This document shows, piece by piece, positions 33,932-42,414 of a DNA stretch of 53,006 bases (positions are counted from its first letter, which is position 1; the number at the start of each line of letters is the position of its first letter). This stretch comes from Neobacillus citreus (GTDB lineage: Bacteria > Bacillota > Bacilli > Bacillales > Cytobacillaceae): NCBI RefSeq assembly GCF_018343545.2, contig NZ_JAGYPE020000040.1, forward strand, positions 1 to 53,006, read 5' to 3'. The notes below the pieces were generated by a model. That model saw nothing but the letters and a program-made list of their open reading frames with translations, ran no database searches and had not been told where the DNA came from. The translations under genes and the position numbers were made by a program.

Positions 33932-34972
33932 TTACTCCTTTTTAGCTAACTTATTTCTTTCAACGGCATAGGGGGGCTGCTCCATCCAACCGTTCTCCAC
34001 CATGATCTCTGCTGCATCTTCAACAAATGATGCAAGGCGCAATAATGACTTTGTGTACATAAGCCCTATATCATGTCTACCATTTACTGCCTCAGAATTT
34101 CCAAATGCCCTAATTTTCATAGAGAACATATCCATCTTATGAAACAACATTAATTTATCTGAAAATGGGGCAAAAGTTGATTTTGTAACCAAATGGTCAA
34201 GATAAGATGGCGTAGGCAAATCTTCTTTATGGAGTTTTTCCATGTAGGCTTCAACATGTTTATGAGTCATTTTCTTCCCGCGAATAAACAGCTCTCGAAT
34301 CCTTTCCGATTTTACCACTTGGCTAAAAGCCATAATGAGTGCTTTACTTGTTACATTATTTTCAATATTGTCGTAAAGGTGAGTAATTTCTAATGCGTGT
34401 AATGGCCGTACATCTCCCAAAAAACCATTTAAAAATTCTTTTTGAACAAATTCCACTTTATCGGGTACTGGAATAATCGGGGGTTTGATAATAAGACCTT
34501 TACCCATTAATATCTCTTTGATTTGTTTCATCAAAGCAATGGTGGAATCCAAACAATAAATAAAGAACTCTTCTACATCCTTTCTATAAACAAGCGGTAT
34601 TGCAATGTGATATATGCTCAACCCCGCTTTGGAAGCATATTTAAGATAATGAACATAGTATTCATCTTCAAATAAACGAGGAGCACCAACGTTTAGATCT
34701 TCTTCTACGGAAAAACCTTTCGGAATCGGGAAATTTTCCTTATTGAATATTGCTTCTGTTTTTTTCATAAAATCCGTGCTTAATTTTAATGCGTTCTCTA
34801 ATAATGTCTTAATATCTTGATCCTCAACATGTTGAAGGAAATAGCGTAAAATGCATCCTGACATACTGTTACCCATATAGGTCGCCCAAAGTTTGCCCAT
34901 TTCTGCTGAAGTAAGATTTTCAGTTAGGTCCGTTTTTTCTGAACTTATATTAATTGGCGTTAGCGGTTCCAT
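33932..34972 (-). CDS. DUF3231 protein (paralogue 2)
   Basis: 346 residues, two ferritin-like helical halves (NLTSAEMGKLWATYMGNSMS and LHALEITHLYDNIENNVTS), ending ENGWMEQPPYAVERNKLA, very like the end of paralogue 1 (NGWLEQPPMASDRDELV). The two copies, 3.5 kb apart, look like an old duplication. Spore-associated function is suspected for the family. A repeat pair and a bidirectional terminator lie upstream. Confidence 0.85.
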   Translation of the reverse strand: MEPLTPINISSEKTDLTENLTSAEMGKLWATYMGNSMSGCILRYFLQHVEDQDIKTLLENALKLSTDFMKKTEAIFNKENFPIPKGFSVEEDLNVGAPRLFEDEYYVHYLKYASKAGLSIYHIAIPLVYRKDVEEFFIYCLDSTIALMKQIKEILMGKGLIIKPPIIPVPDKVEFVQKEFLNGFLGDVRPLHALEITHLYDNIENNVTSKALIMAFSQVVKSERIRELFIRGKKMTHKHVEAYMEKLHKEDLPTPSYLDHLVTKSTFAPFSDKLMLFHKMDMFSMKIRAFGNSEAVNGRHDIGLMYTKSLLRLASFVEDAAEIMVENGWMEQPPYAVERNKLAKKE

Positions 34973-35051
34973 TAAGAAAAATCTCCCTTTTCGAGTTTTG
35001 AGTTAGTATTCTCCTCCATTCAAATCATATTCGGGATAACTTAATCTAAAT

Positions 35052-35124
35052 TGAGGCATGGGGACGGTTCTTTTGCCTCACTTTAGCCTAAAAAGTGAGG
35101 CATGAGAACCGTCCCCATGCATCC
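35052..35124. repeat. Inverted pair of GGGGACGGTTCTC-core hairpins (copies E and F)
   Basis: Copy E: TGAGGCA-(TGGGGACGGTTCTTT)-TGCCTCA. Copy F: GAGGCATG-(AGAACCGTCCC)-CATGCATC. They point in opposite directions and can also pair with each other into one long hairpin, like the paired REP units of BIMEs. Confidence 0.7.
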
Positions 35125-35335
35125 GACGTATATTTTTCTTATTTTCAAATTGGATAAACCATTAAATCGTTCTGAAAGAGCTTTTAGATTGCTATGTAGG
35201 CTTATGGATATATCTGGTCTGGTCATAACTCGATTCCTTTTTAATTTTTGTATGACCTGCTGTTTATAAAATTTGCTTATATAATGAATACTTCTTGTCT
35301 TATTTAACAGTCCTAACCATTTCAAATTAAATTAA

Positions 35336-35380
35336 TAAAAACCAAGTGTCTCCACTTATTGTAGAAACGCCTGGTTTTTA
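35336..35380. terminator. Bidirectional terminator
   Basis: AAAACCA...TGGTTTT with a long imperfect stem and T-runs on both strands. Ends the Gly/Pro-rich gene on the minus strand. Confidence 0.6.
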
Positions 35381-35421
35381 GAGACATCATACTGGGTTTA
35401 ATTTTTTTATATCAGCAATTG

Positions 35422-35781
35422 TTAATAATGGGGGTAATAATGGTGGTGAAATGGATATGGGTATGGATGGCCATATCCAATGCCTGGTCCGCCAAACCCA
35501 AGTCCAGGATAATAACCTAAACCTGAGCCTGGTCCGCCTAAACCAAGTCCTGGTGCGAAACCAACGCCCGAACCCGGACCACCTAAGCCCATACCTGGAT
35601 AAAAACCAGGTCCAAATCCTGGTCCCCCAAAACCAAGTCCTGGTCCAAAACCTAACCCTGAGCCTGGTCCACCTAAACCAAGTCCTGGTGAAAAGCCTAC
35701 CCCCGAGCCTGGTCCACCCAAACCTATTCTTTCATCAATTGGAATATGGACAATATAATTTATATGATTATACGGACTCAC
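35422..35781 (-). CDS. Gly/Pro-rich repeat protein, spore-coat-like
   Basis: About 119 residues. After a short head (SPYNHINYIVHIPIDERI), the protein is made of repeats of the form GLGGPGSGVGFSPGLGLGGP, five to six units with Phe/Tyr variation, and ends in a His/Tyr-rich tail (HPYPYPFHHHYYPHY). Such low-complexity Gly/Pro/Tyr/His proteins are typical of spore coats or exosporium. GAGGAGG with 6-7 nt spacing favours a GTG start at 35781 over ATGs upstream (to 35808). Single gene. Confidence 0.7.
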   Translation of the reverse strand: MSPYNHINYIVHIPIDERIGLGGPGSGVGFSPGLGLGGPGSGLGFGPGLGFGGPGFGPGFYPGMGLGGPGSGVGFAPGLGLGGPGSGLGYYPGLGFGGPGIGYGHPYPYPFHHHYYPHY

Positions 35782-35952
35782 TTTCATCCTCCTCATTTCC
35801 TTTTCCATTAGAGCATATGCTTATTTGGGATAAATTCCTGGGTATTCGTCCTGAATCTTCAAATTATATATGACATATGCGGATGAGTATTTATTTTAGC
35901 TAACCTTCTCGTTCCTTGAATATACGGTTTCTGTAATATTGTGTTTAAATAC

Positions 35953-35986
35953 AAAAAGGCAGGTTGCCCAAACAGGAACCTGCCTT
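35953..35986 (-). terminator. Terminator of the nuclease/nucleotidase gene
   Basis: Minus strand AAGGCAGGTT / AACCTGCCTT then TTTTTG, 8 bases after the stop. Confidence 0.8.
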
Positions 35987-35994
35987 CACACTTA

Positions 35995-38900
35995 CTATTC
36001 GTTTTTCTTTAATACGTCAACAACAGTTTCCTTACTAACATTGCCAGCAGCATCTGTAGCCGTTACCGTTAAGAAATTCTTATGTTTTTGCTTTGGTATA
36101 GATACCATAAAATTACCGTTTGCATCTGCTGCAGCTGTGCCTAGCTCCACATTGCCCATCATGATCTTAACAATTGCACCGGCTTCTGTTGTACCTGTGA
36201 CAACCGTATCATTATGAATGACAGGATCAACCTGTGGAGCATCTGGTGCAGTTACATCCTTAACTGTCACGACTGTCGCTTCACTCACATTGCCAGCTGA
36301 ATCTGTTGCCGTAATAGCTAACTCGGTTCCAGCTGCTTGTTTCGCAATCTCGATGACAAAACTGCCGTCCTCCAAAGCCGTACTTGAACCAAGAATGGTT
36401 CCATCAACAGACACTTCTACCGTTGAACCTGCTTCGGCCTTGCCTGTTACTTTAGTCGATTGGTCAGAAACTTCGTTTACAAAAGGAGCCTCTGGAGCTA
36501 CGGTGTCCGCAACTTCTTGCACGATTCTACCTTCAATCACTGGTGAAACCGGATTGAACTTTTCTAAATAGGAAGTAAACACTTCAAAGTCTACAATGTA
36601 TAACTCTGTGATCCGTCCTTCGTCCTTAGCAGTTTTAAACATTCCGTATCCATCGCCACCGTCCGCAGTGAAGGCATTCGTCGCTATTCGATATGTTTTA
36701 TCCAGTTGGAGTTCTTCATAACCATTAGCCGTTAAAGCCTCGACATACCAGACGCGTTCACCAACTGGTTTCGCTGGATCGTACTTGAACTTTAGTCCTG
36801 ATACCTGCATGAATCCACCTGCACCAGGCGCGCTCACACTATGCTCTAAGGCAGCAAGAATTTCTTTTCCTGTTAGGTCAAGAGTGACTAGGCTGTTGCC
36901 GAAAGGCAGTACCGTTAACACTTCTCCTAATGTAATATCTCCTTGATCAATGGAGGCACGGATTCCGCCGCCATTTTGCATGGCGATATACGTTGGGATG
37001 AACTCATTGGCTTTAGCTGCCATTCCGTCTGCAATTAAGTTTCCTAGGTTCGTTTCCTTGCTGCGAACATCAGCACGTTCACCATTTAATGCTACAGATG
37101 TACTTCCTACCACCTGCTTTTGAAGTTCTGTTAATGGAGCTTTATACTCCTCCACCTTCGCTTTTGCAGCTGCATCCTCTGCATACTTACTTAAATCCTT
37201 TAGTTCACCGGCGTAATCAGAAATCACACCATTTTCGTCGAATGTTACATCCACAACACCAAGGTATTTTAAATACTCGTTGGCTTGGACAATTAGTGTC
37301 GGTTCCGCTTTTTCGACAACCACTGGAACATCTAGTTTTGTATGGGAATGCCCGCCAACAATGACGTCAATCCCGTCTACCTTTTTCGCTAAATCCAAAT
37401 CTGGTTGATAGCCTAAGTGGGATAAAGCAATAATTTTGTTTACACCTTGTGCTTCAAGCCTTTCAACTGTCTCATTGGCTTTTTCGACTGCATTTTCAAA
37501 AACAATGTCGTCGCCAGGATTCGCCAGGAATGTTGTATCTTCTGTTGTTAATCCAAATATCCCTACCTCTTCTCCATCCACTTTTTTAATAATGGCCGGG
37601 AAGATTTCCCCTTGTTCATTCGTTCCACCGAGTGAGGTATTGAATAGCGGTCCTAATTCAGGATCTTTTGTCATGTTTACGTTGGAAGACACAATTGGGA
37701 ACTCTGCCTGCTTGATAAAGTTCGCAAGAGTGGCCGAATCCTTATCAAACTCGTGATTTCCAAGAGTCATAGCATCAAAGCCTAGCTGATTCATAAAATA
37801 CAAGTCTGCCAGACCTAGATACTGTCTGAAATATAAGGTTCCTGAAAACACATCCCCAGCGTTTAGCAACAGGTTATTTTCCTTCTGGAAACGCACTTCG
37901 TTCACAGCCGTAATTAGCCGTGGGAATTGCTCTACATAAGCATGTGTATCGTTTGTATGAAGAAGTGACAGCGTAAATGGTCCTTTTTCCACACTTAAAT
38001 CTAATTGAGCAACCAATGCATCATGGTCACTAGCACGTCCATGCTCTTCCATATACGGAGAGTTAAAGTTCACGATATCAAGCTTTGCTGACTGAGCTAA
38101 GTTATTAGAGACTAAAATATGATCCAACACTTGTGCATTTCCTTGATAGTTGTATGTGTATCGCTCAGAAGCAGGCAGCGTTTCAACTAAGTTCGTTAGG
38201 TCATCACCTTTTAATGCTGCTAGTGGTGCTGAAAACTCAAAATCGTTTAAGTCGCCTAATACTACTACATTTGCGTCCTCGTTCTTTTCTTTTATGTTAG
38301 AGACAAAGTTATTTACGATCGTTGCAATTTGCACACGTTGTGCTTCACTTTCAAGGAACGGCGGTTGATTTTTTCCAAATAAAGGCTGATCTCCACCTTT
38401 TGAGTTGAAGTGATTGTTAATGACAATAACTTCTTCTCCTTGGAAAGTGAACTCCGCTGCAAGCGGCTTACGGCTGCTGTTAAATGCAGCATTAGTTGGA
38501 TCAATGCGGCCAGGGTTTAATGTCAGAGAACCATTTTCGTAAGCGACTGCTGTTGTGGCATTTCCCTTAGGGGCATCGTTCAGCGTCACACGAGCAGGAT
38601 TGTAAAGATATCCTACACGAATATTTCCTCCCGGTACTCCACCGTCTTTCCCGTCCACTGGTGCGATGTCTGTCCAAGCATAGGCTGGTCCGCCAAAGCC
38701 TTTGATTGCATCACTTAATGCCTTATAGTTTGCATCAGCTTTGACAACACCGTTATTCGTTTCCCCACTTTCGTCAAGTACCTCAACAAGACCAATGATA
38801 TCGGGAGATCCTAAGTTCTCGACCATTGATTTTGCTAGCTTATCGCGCTTGGCAGTGTCTGTTGCTACAAAGTTTTCGATATTGTAACCAGCGATGGTTA

Positions 38901-40158
38901 GTTTGTCTTCTTCTTTTTGAATCGTCGTTACTTCATTCGTTCTTGGGCGTTCTACTAGGTTAGGTAGATTAGCTGCTTTTGTGAGAATCTTAAAGTTACT
39001 AAACGTATAACTGACCACTCCTGTGACAGTCCCATCAAAGGAATCCCCTGCTTTCGTTACATAGCTCCGGTCATCAAGCTGAAGAAGCATTTTCTCAGGA
39101 TTTTGATTTTCTTTTGTTAAAAGAGGAGTTCCTTCTTTTGTATATGCTTTTCCATCCACATGACCAGTAATGACAGGTACTTCTCCATATTTCTGTGGTC
39201 CTGTTACAGTCGGATTTTCAATGGATACAAGCATTCCTTCTAAGCTTTCATAAAAATCAATGCCATCTTCTGCTGGGTCAAATGTACCAAATCGATCGTT
39301 GTCGATGACAGAAGTCGGCGGTATCGCGTCCCTACCAATTACGATTGGGGCCGGAAGCTGATTTCCACCAGAAACCTTTGTAACCTTGCCTGATTGGGCA
39401 TTAATTTCTGTCATGGCTAAATCGGTTTGCAGTTTCTCTGCATAACCATCTAGTACCCACTCTTTAACAAGGCCTGAAACGGTTACGCTATCCCCCACTG
39501 CCACACCATGGGATGGCTTGTAGACAAGAACGCCTTCTGATGTATTAGAGTTGTTATCTGGGTTTGGATCCTGCATGTAAAAATTGCTGCCGTCTACTAC
39601 GTAGGTAACGATCCCAGGTACATCTACGACATTTTTATCTTTATAAGGTGAAGTATGTGATTGACCTTGGATGTCGCGAATTTTTAAGCCTATTTCGCCA
39701 GTTCCGGGTTCATCAGGTGGTGGTGTTGTGCCATCAAACGAAATGGCCGTTGGAGATTTTAGGCCAGGTACTGAAAAATAAGCTTCAAGCGAACCCGTTA
39801 CAAAAACCTTTTTACCTACAATCGAGGGATTCGTTAATAATCCATAAGTTGAGCGGAAACTACTAGGGATTTGAACAGGTAGTATTTTCGTTGCGTCTCT
39901 TTCCGTAGGGCTATCAGCAATGGCGAAGTTTGTATCATCTTTAAATGGAGCCTCAAAATCATATGTAGCTTTTCCACCACCGCCACCTGTTGTATAAGCT
40001 ACAATATAACCTGTCACAGTGGCTGTCCCAGTATTATTCGCAATTGCCTGAGCAACCGTAATAGTTTCAGCCGCTTGTGCCCGATATGGGAGAACCATGC
40101 TGATTAACATGACAAACATAGTCGTTATAGCAAATAACTGTTTTCTAAGCCTCTCCAC
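35995..40158 (-). CDS. Secreted multidomain nuclease / 5'-nucleotidase (YhcR-like)
   Basis: 1387 residues. In order: signal peptide (about 1-29, ends AQAA); DUF6359/OB-fold domains to about 400 (ITVAQAIANNTGTATVTGYI); endonuclease/exonuclease/phosphatase domain about 415-725 (IAGYNIENF, VVLGDLNDFEFS, ASDHDALVAQ); calcineurin-like phosphoesterase about 735-990 (LLHTNDTHAYVEQF, NAGDVFSG, TLGNHEFDKDS, GGHSHT); 5'-nucleotidase C-terminal domain to about 1180 (NGGGIRASIDQGDITLGEVL); two C-terminal Ig-like repeats. No LPxTG sorting signal, unlike B. subtilis YhcR. It would strip nucleic acids to nucleosides and phosphate outside the cell. A Pho box upstream fits phosphate control. Confidence 0.88.
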   Translation of the reverse strand: MERLRKQLFAITTMFVMLISMVLPYRAQAAETITVAQAIANNTGTATVTGYIVAYTTGGGGGKATYDFEAPFKDDTNFAIADSPTERDATKILPVQIPSSFRSTYGLLTNPSIVGKKVFVTGSLEAYFSVPGLKSPTAISFDGTTPPPDEPGTGEIGLKIRDIQGQSHTSPYKDKNVVDVPGIVTYVVDGSNFYMQDPNPDNNSNTSEGVLVYKPSHGVAVGDSVTVSGLVKEWVLDGYAEKLQTDLAMTEINAQSGKVTKVSGGNQLPAPIVIGRDAIPPTSVIDNDRFGTFDPAEDGIDFYESLEGMLVSIENPTVTGPQKYGEVPVITGHVDGKAYTKEGTPLLTKENQNPEKMLLQLDDRSYVTKAGDSFDGTVTGVVSYTFSNFKILTKAANLPNLVERPRTNEVTTIQKEEDKLTIAGYNIENFVATDTAKRDKLAKSMVENLGSPDIIGLVEVLDESGETNNGVVKADANYKALSDAIKGFGGPAYAWTDIAPVDGKDGGVPGGNIRVGYLYNPARVTLNDAPKGNATTAVAYENGSLTLNPGRIDPTNAAFNSSRKPLAAEFTFQGEEVIVINNHFNSKGGDQPLFGKNQPPFLESEAQRVQIATIVNNFVSNIKEKNEDANVVVLGDLNDFEFSAPLAALKGDDLTNLVETLPASERYTYNYQGNAQVLDHILVSNNLAQSAKLDIVNFNSPYMEEHGRASDHDALVAQLDLSVEKGPFTLSLLHTNDTHAYVEQFPRLITAVNEVRFQKENNLLLNAGDVFSGTLYFRQYLGLADLYFMNQLGFDAMTLGNHEFDKDSATLANFIKQAEFPIVSSNVNMTKDPELGPLFNTSLGGTNEQGEIFPAIIKKVDGEEVGIFGLTTEDTTFLANPGDDIVFENAVEKANETVERLEAQGVNKIIALSHLGYQPDLDLAKKVDGIDVIVGGHSHTKLDVPVVVEKAEPTLIVQANEYLKYLGVVDVTFDENGVISDYAGELKDLSKYAEDAAAKAKVEEYKAPLTELQKQVVGSTSVALNGERADVRSKETNLGNLIADGMAAKANEFIPTYIAMQNGGGIRASIDQGDITLGEVLTVLPFGNSLVTLDLTGKEILAALEHSVSAPGAGGFMQVSGLKFKYDPAKPVGERVWYVEALTANGYEELQLDKTYRIATNAFTADGGDGYGMFKTAKDEGRITELYIVDFEVFTSYLEKFNPVSPVIEGRIVQEVADTVAPEAPFVNEVSDQSTKVTGKAEAGSTVEVSVDGTILGSSTALEDGSFVIEIAKQAAGTELAITATDSAGNVSEATVVTVKDVTAPDAPQVDPVIHNDTVVTGTTEAGAIVKIMMGNVELGTAAADANGNFMVSIPKQKHKNFLTVTATDAAGNVSKETVVDVLKKNE

Positions 40159-40311
40159 GTGTGTTCCTCCTTTAAATTTGTTTATTTATTACCCTCTATA
40201 AAATAGTACTTCCAAATAATCTTCTAAATCTATCAATATATCCTCCTTTCTCTTGTAGGAAGCACTAGAGGTATACTACTAATTTACCATTTTTTCTAGT
40301 TATTTCCTTTC

Positions 40312-40350
40312 GTTTAACTGAATTTTAACCCTCACAAAACAAGGCGTTAA
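40312..40350 (-). promoter_or_regulatory. Four-repeat Pho box before the secreted nuclease gene
   Basis: On the minus strand TTAACG, TTTTGT, TTAAAA and TTAAAC occur exactly 11 bp apart (starts at 40350, 40339, 40328, 40317). This matches the PhoP-binding array TT(A/C/T)A(C/A)A with 5-bp spacers. A TAAATT -10-like box (40281-40286) lies about 25 bases downstream. Confidence 0.6.
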
Positions 40351-40500
40351 CAATTTTTACAAAAGAAAATATTGAATTTTTAACTTTAAACTTATTATAA
40401 TATTTTCCAATTTCTTCTTAATGAGAACAAGTACCTAGACCTTACCTCTTATATCGACTATCTGCTAGCGTAATAATCATTGAAACATATTTTGCTCAAA

Positions 40501-40531
40501 CAAAAAAATACGACGGTATAAGCCGTCGTAT
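40501..40531 (-). terminator. Terminator of the MHS transporter gene
   Basis: Minus strand ATACGACGG / CCGTCGTAT then a T7 run, about 90 bases after the stop. Confidence 0.75.
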
Positions 40532-40623
40532 CAACCTAAATACCAGAAGAAATGGTATGGTGGTCAAAGATTCATATTGTTGGGGGGCAGCCAGGAAAAT
40601 GGATGCCGTCCTTTCACTCATTA

Positions 40624-41925
40624 TTATAGAGACTTGTTCGCCGTTTCCTTGGTTTTTAACAAAGCAATAAATGCTATTAAGGAAGCGGCTATTAAGTAGA
40701 AGGCAGGTGCAAATTTGTTGTTTGTTTGAAGAATGAGAAATGTAGCAATGAATGGTGCAGTTCCACCAAAAATGGCGTTTCCCAAGTTGAAAGACAATCC
40801 AAAGCACGTAAAGCGTACAGAGGTTGGGAACATCTCTGATAAGAACGTGGCGAGCACGCCATCATTTCCGGCCAATATGGCCCCAAGGAAGATCTGTGCA
40901 AACACGGCGTAAACTCCTCCCAAGGGTAGAAGCATGAAGGCCGGATAGGAAAATAAAATAAACAATAAACTGGCTCCAATCAGCACTGGCTTCCTACCTA
41001 TGCGATCTGCAAGTGTACCAACAATAGGTAGAAAAATTACATAAGTTCCAAGTGAAGCGATGGTCGACAGTATTGATTTAACACTGTCAAAGCCCAACTC
41101 ATTAGTAAGGTAGGTCGGCATGTAACTAAGAATAGTATAAAAACCAACGGCATTGAGGCAGATTACTCCGAAAGCAATGATGATCTTTCTCCAGTTCTGA
41201 CGAATGCTCTCGAAAACTGGATCCTGCGGCTTTTCATGGTCCATCTCTTTAAAAGCAGGCGTTTCTTCAACTCTCGTCCGCAAATACAAGGCGATTAAAC
41301 CTAGAGGACCTGATACAAGAAAGGGAATACGCCATCCCCAGCTGTGCAATGCATCCTGATTTAGAGAAAATTCAAGACCTGCAGCTGTTAAAGCCCCTAG
41401 TAACAGTCCTGCCGCGGTACTCGCCGGCACAACACTGACAAGAAGTCCCCGGCGTGAACTCGGGGCATATTCGGCAATAAACAAGGAAGCTCCAGCATAT
41501 TCACCCGATGCCGAAAAACCTTGAACAAGACGGCAGAGAAGCAGTAACGCGGGTGCGGCCATTCCTATCGTAGCATAGCTGGGAATTAGCCCAATTAGAA
41601 ATGTCCCAAGTGACATCATGATGATCGTAAGAGTCAAGATCCGCTTTCGCCCAAGCTTGTCACCAAAATGTCCCCAAACGATTCCCCCTATTGGCCTTGC
41701 GATGAAAGAGATGGCAAACACCCCGAATGTACCTAACAATGCGGCTCGTTCGTTCCCGGGGGCAAAGAAGACTGCAGCGATGACCGTAGCTAGATATCCG
41801 TATGAAGCGTAATCAAACCATTCAATCAAATTCCCCATACCTGCTCCAAAAACAACTTTCTTTACGTCCGAGTAACTGACTTTCTTCGTTTCTATCGTAT
41901 TTTCGGCTATTTGTTGGACTTCCAC
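40624..41925 (-). CDS. MFS transporter, metabolite:H+ symporter (MHS/ProP-like)
   Basis: 433 residues, 12 membrane helices. NLIEWFDYASYGYLATVIAA at the N-terminus, GHFGDKLGRKRIL (loop 2-3 motif), RLVQGFSASGEYAGASLFIA and SWGWRIPFLVSGPLGLIALY are diagnostic of the MHS family (ProP, ShiA, KgtP relatives). Imports an organic acid, osmolyte or similar with protons; substrate unknown. It is single. A 19-bp palindrome and a near-consensus cre site lie upstream, suggesting substrate-specific and carbon control. Confidence 0.88.
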   Translation of the reverse strand: MEVQQIAENTIETKKVSYSDVKKVVFGAGMGNLIEWFDYASYGYLATVIAAVFFAPGNERAALLGTFGVFAISFIARPIGGIVWGHFGDKLGRKRILTLTIIMMSLGTFLIGLIPSYATIGMAAPALLLLCRLVQGFSASGEYAGASLFIAEYAPSSRRGLLVSVVPASTAAGLLLGALTAAGLEFSLNQDALHSWGWRIPFLVSGPLGLIALYLRTRVEETPAFKEMDHEKPQDPVFESIRQNWRKIIIAFGVICLNAVGFYTILSYMPTYLTNELGFDSVKSILSTIASLGTYVIFLPIVGTLADRIGRKPVLIGASLLFILFSYPAFMLLPLGGVYAVFAQIFLGAILAGNDGVLATFLSEMFPTSVRFTCFGLSFNLGNAIFGGTAPFIATFLILQTNNKFAPAFYLIAASLIAFIALLKTKETANKSL

Positions 41926-42005
41926 CTAGTATTACCCCCTTGTTTTACAAATCTACTATCAAACAAACTATTCCCATAATTCAGATAATTTTAGTTATTT
42001 AAAGA

Positions 42006-42029
42006 CCTTTGGAAACTAAATTCCAAAGG
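42006..42029. promoter_or_regulatory. Hairpin CCTTTGGAA / TTCCAAAGG in the MHS leader
   Basis: Perfect 9-bp arms, 6-nt loop, about 80 bases before the transporter start; a short T-rich stretch follows on the minus strand. Could be a leader attenuator. Confidence 0.35.
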
Positions 42030-42038
42030 CAAACAAAT

Positions 42039-42057
42039 AACAAAACGACGTTTTGTT
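42039..42057. promoter_or_regulatory. 19-bp palindromic operator upstream of the MHS gene
   Basis: AACAAAACG-A-CGTTTTGTT, perfect 9-bp arms, about 115 bases before the start codon. Its size fits a TetR-type operator. No regulator gene is adjacent. Confidence 0.45.
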
Positions 42058-42066
42058 TTACCTATA

Positions 42067-42080
42067 TCGAAATCGCTTAC
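42067..42080 (-). promoter_or_regulatory. Candidate cre (CcpA) site
   Basis: Minus strand TGTAAGCGATTTCG matches TGWAANCGNTNWCA at 13 of 14 positions. It would place the MHS transporter under carbon catabolite control. The 280 bases further left (42081-42360) show no gene I would support. Confidence 0.4.
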
Positions 42081-42363
42081 AAGTAGAATAGCATAGTAAT
42101 ATTTTTACAACAATTGGTATCAAACGCTAAACTTATTGTTAAAATTCCGAATATTTTGTATTTATTGGACAAAGATACCAAACTTTGCAATCGACTATTT
42201 TATTGAGAAAGGTTTACTGTCGTATAATCTGCTGTTACTGTCTGAAAAACTAATAAATCCGAAATGGTACAAAGCCCTGATTCTAATGGCACATTTCTGT
42301 AGATTTTCAATAAATATTTATCCTATTTTATGATGTTTTTATTGCGTTTTAATGATAATTCCC

Positions 42364-42396
42364 AAAAAAAAGCATTCCTCATGACAAAGAAATGCT
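42364..42396 (-). terminator. Terminator of the BNR-repeat protein gene
   Basis: Minus strand AGCATT / AATGCT with partly paired interior and a T7 run, about 20 bases after the stop. Confidence 0.65.
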
Positions 42397-42414
42397 CCAT
42401 AAAACCTAGCCTAT

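Noticed and set aside
35083..35325. 80-residue minus-strand ORF beside repeats E/F
   Set aside because: TTG start without ribosome site; its end (CMGTVLMPHF) is simply the repeat translated.
42136..42333. 65-residue plus-strand ORF in the gap before the MHS gene
   Set aside because: AT-rich chance frame with no ribosome site and no recognisable pattern.
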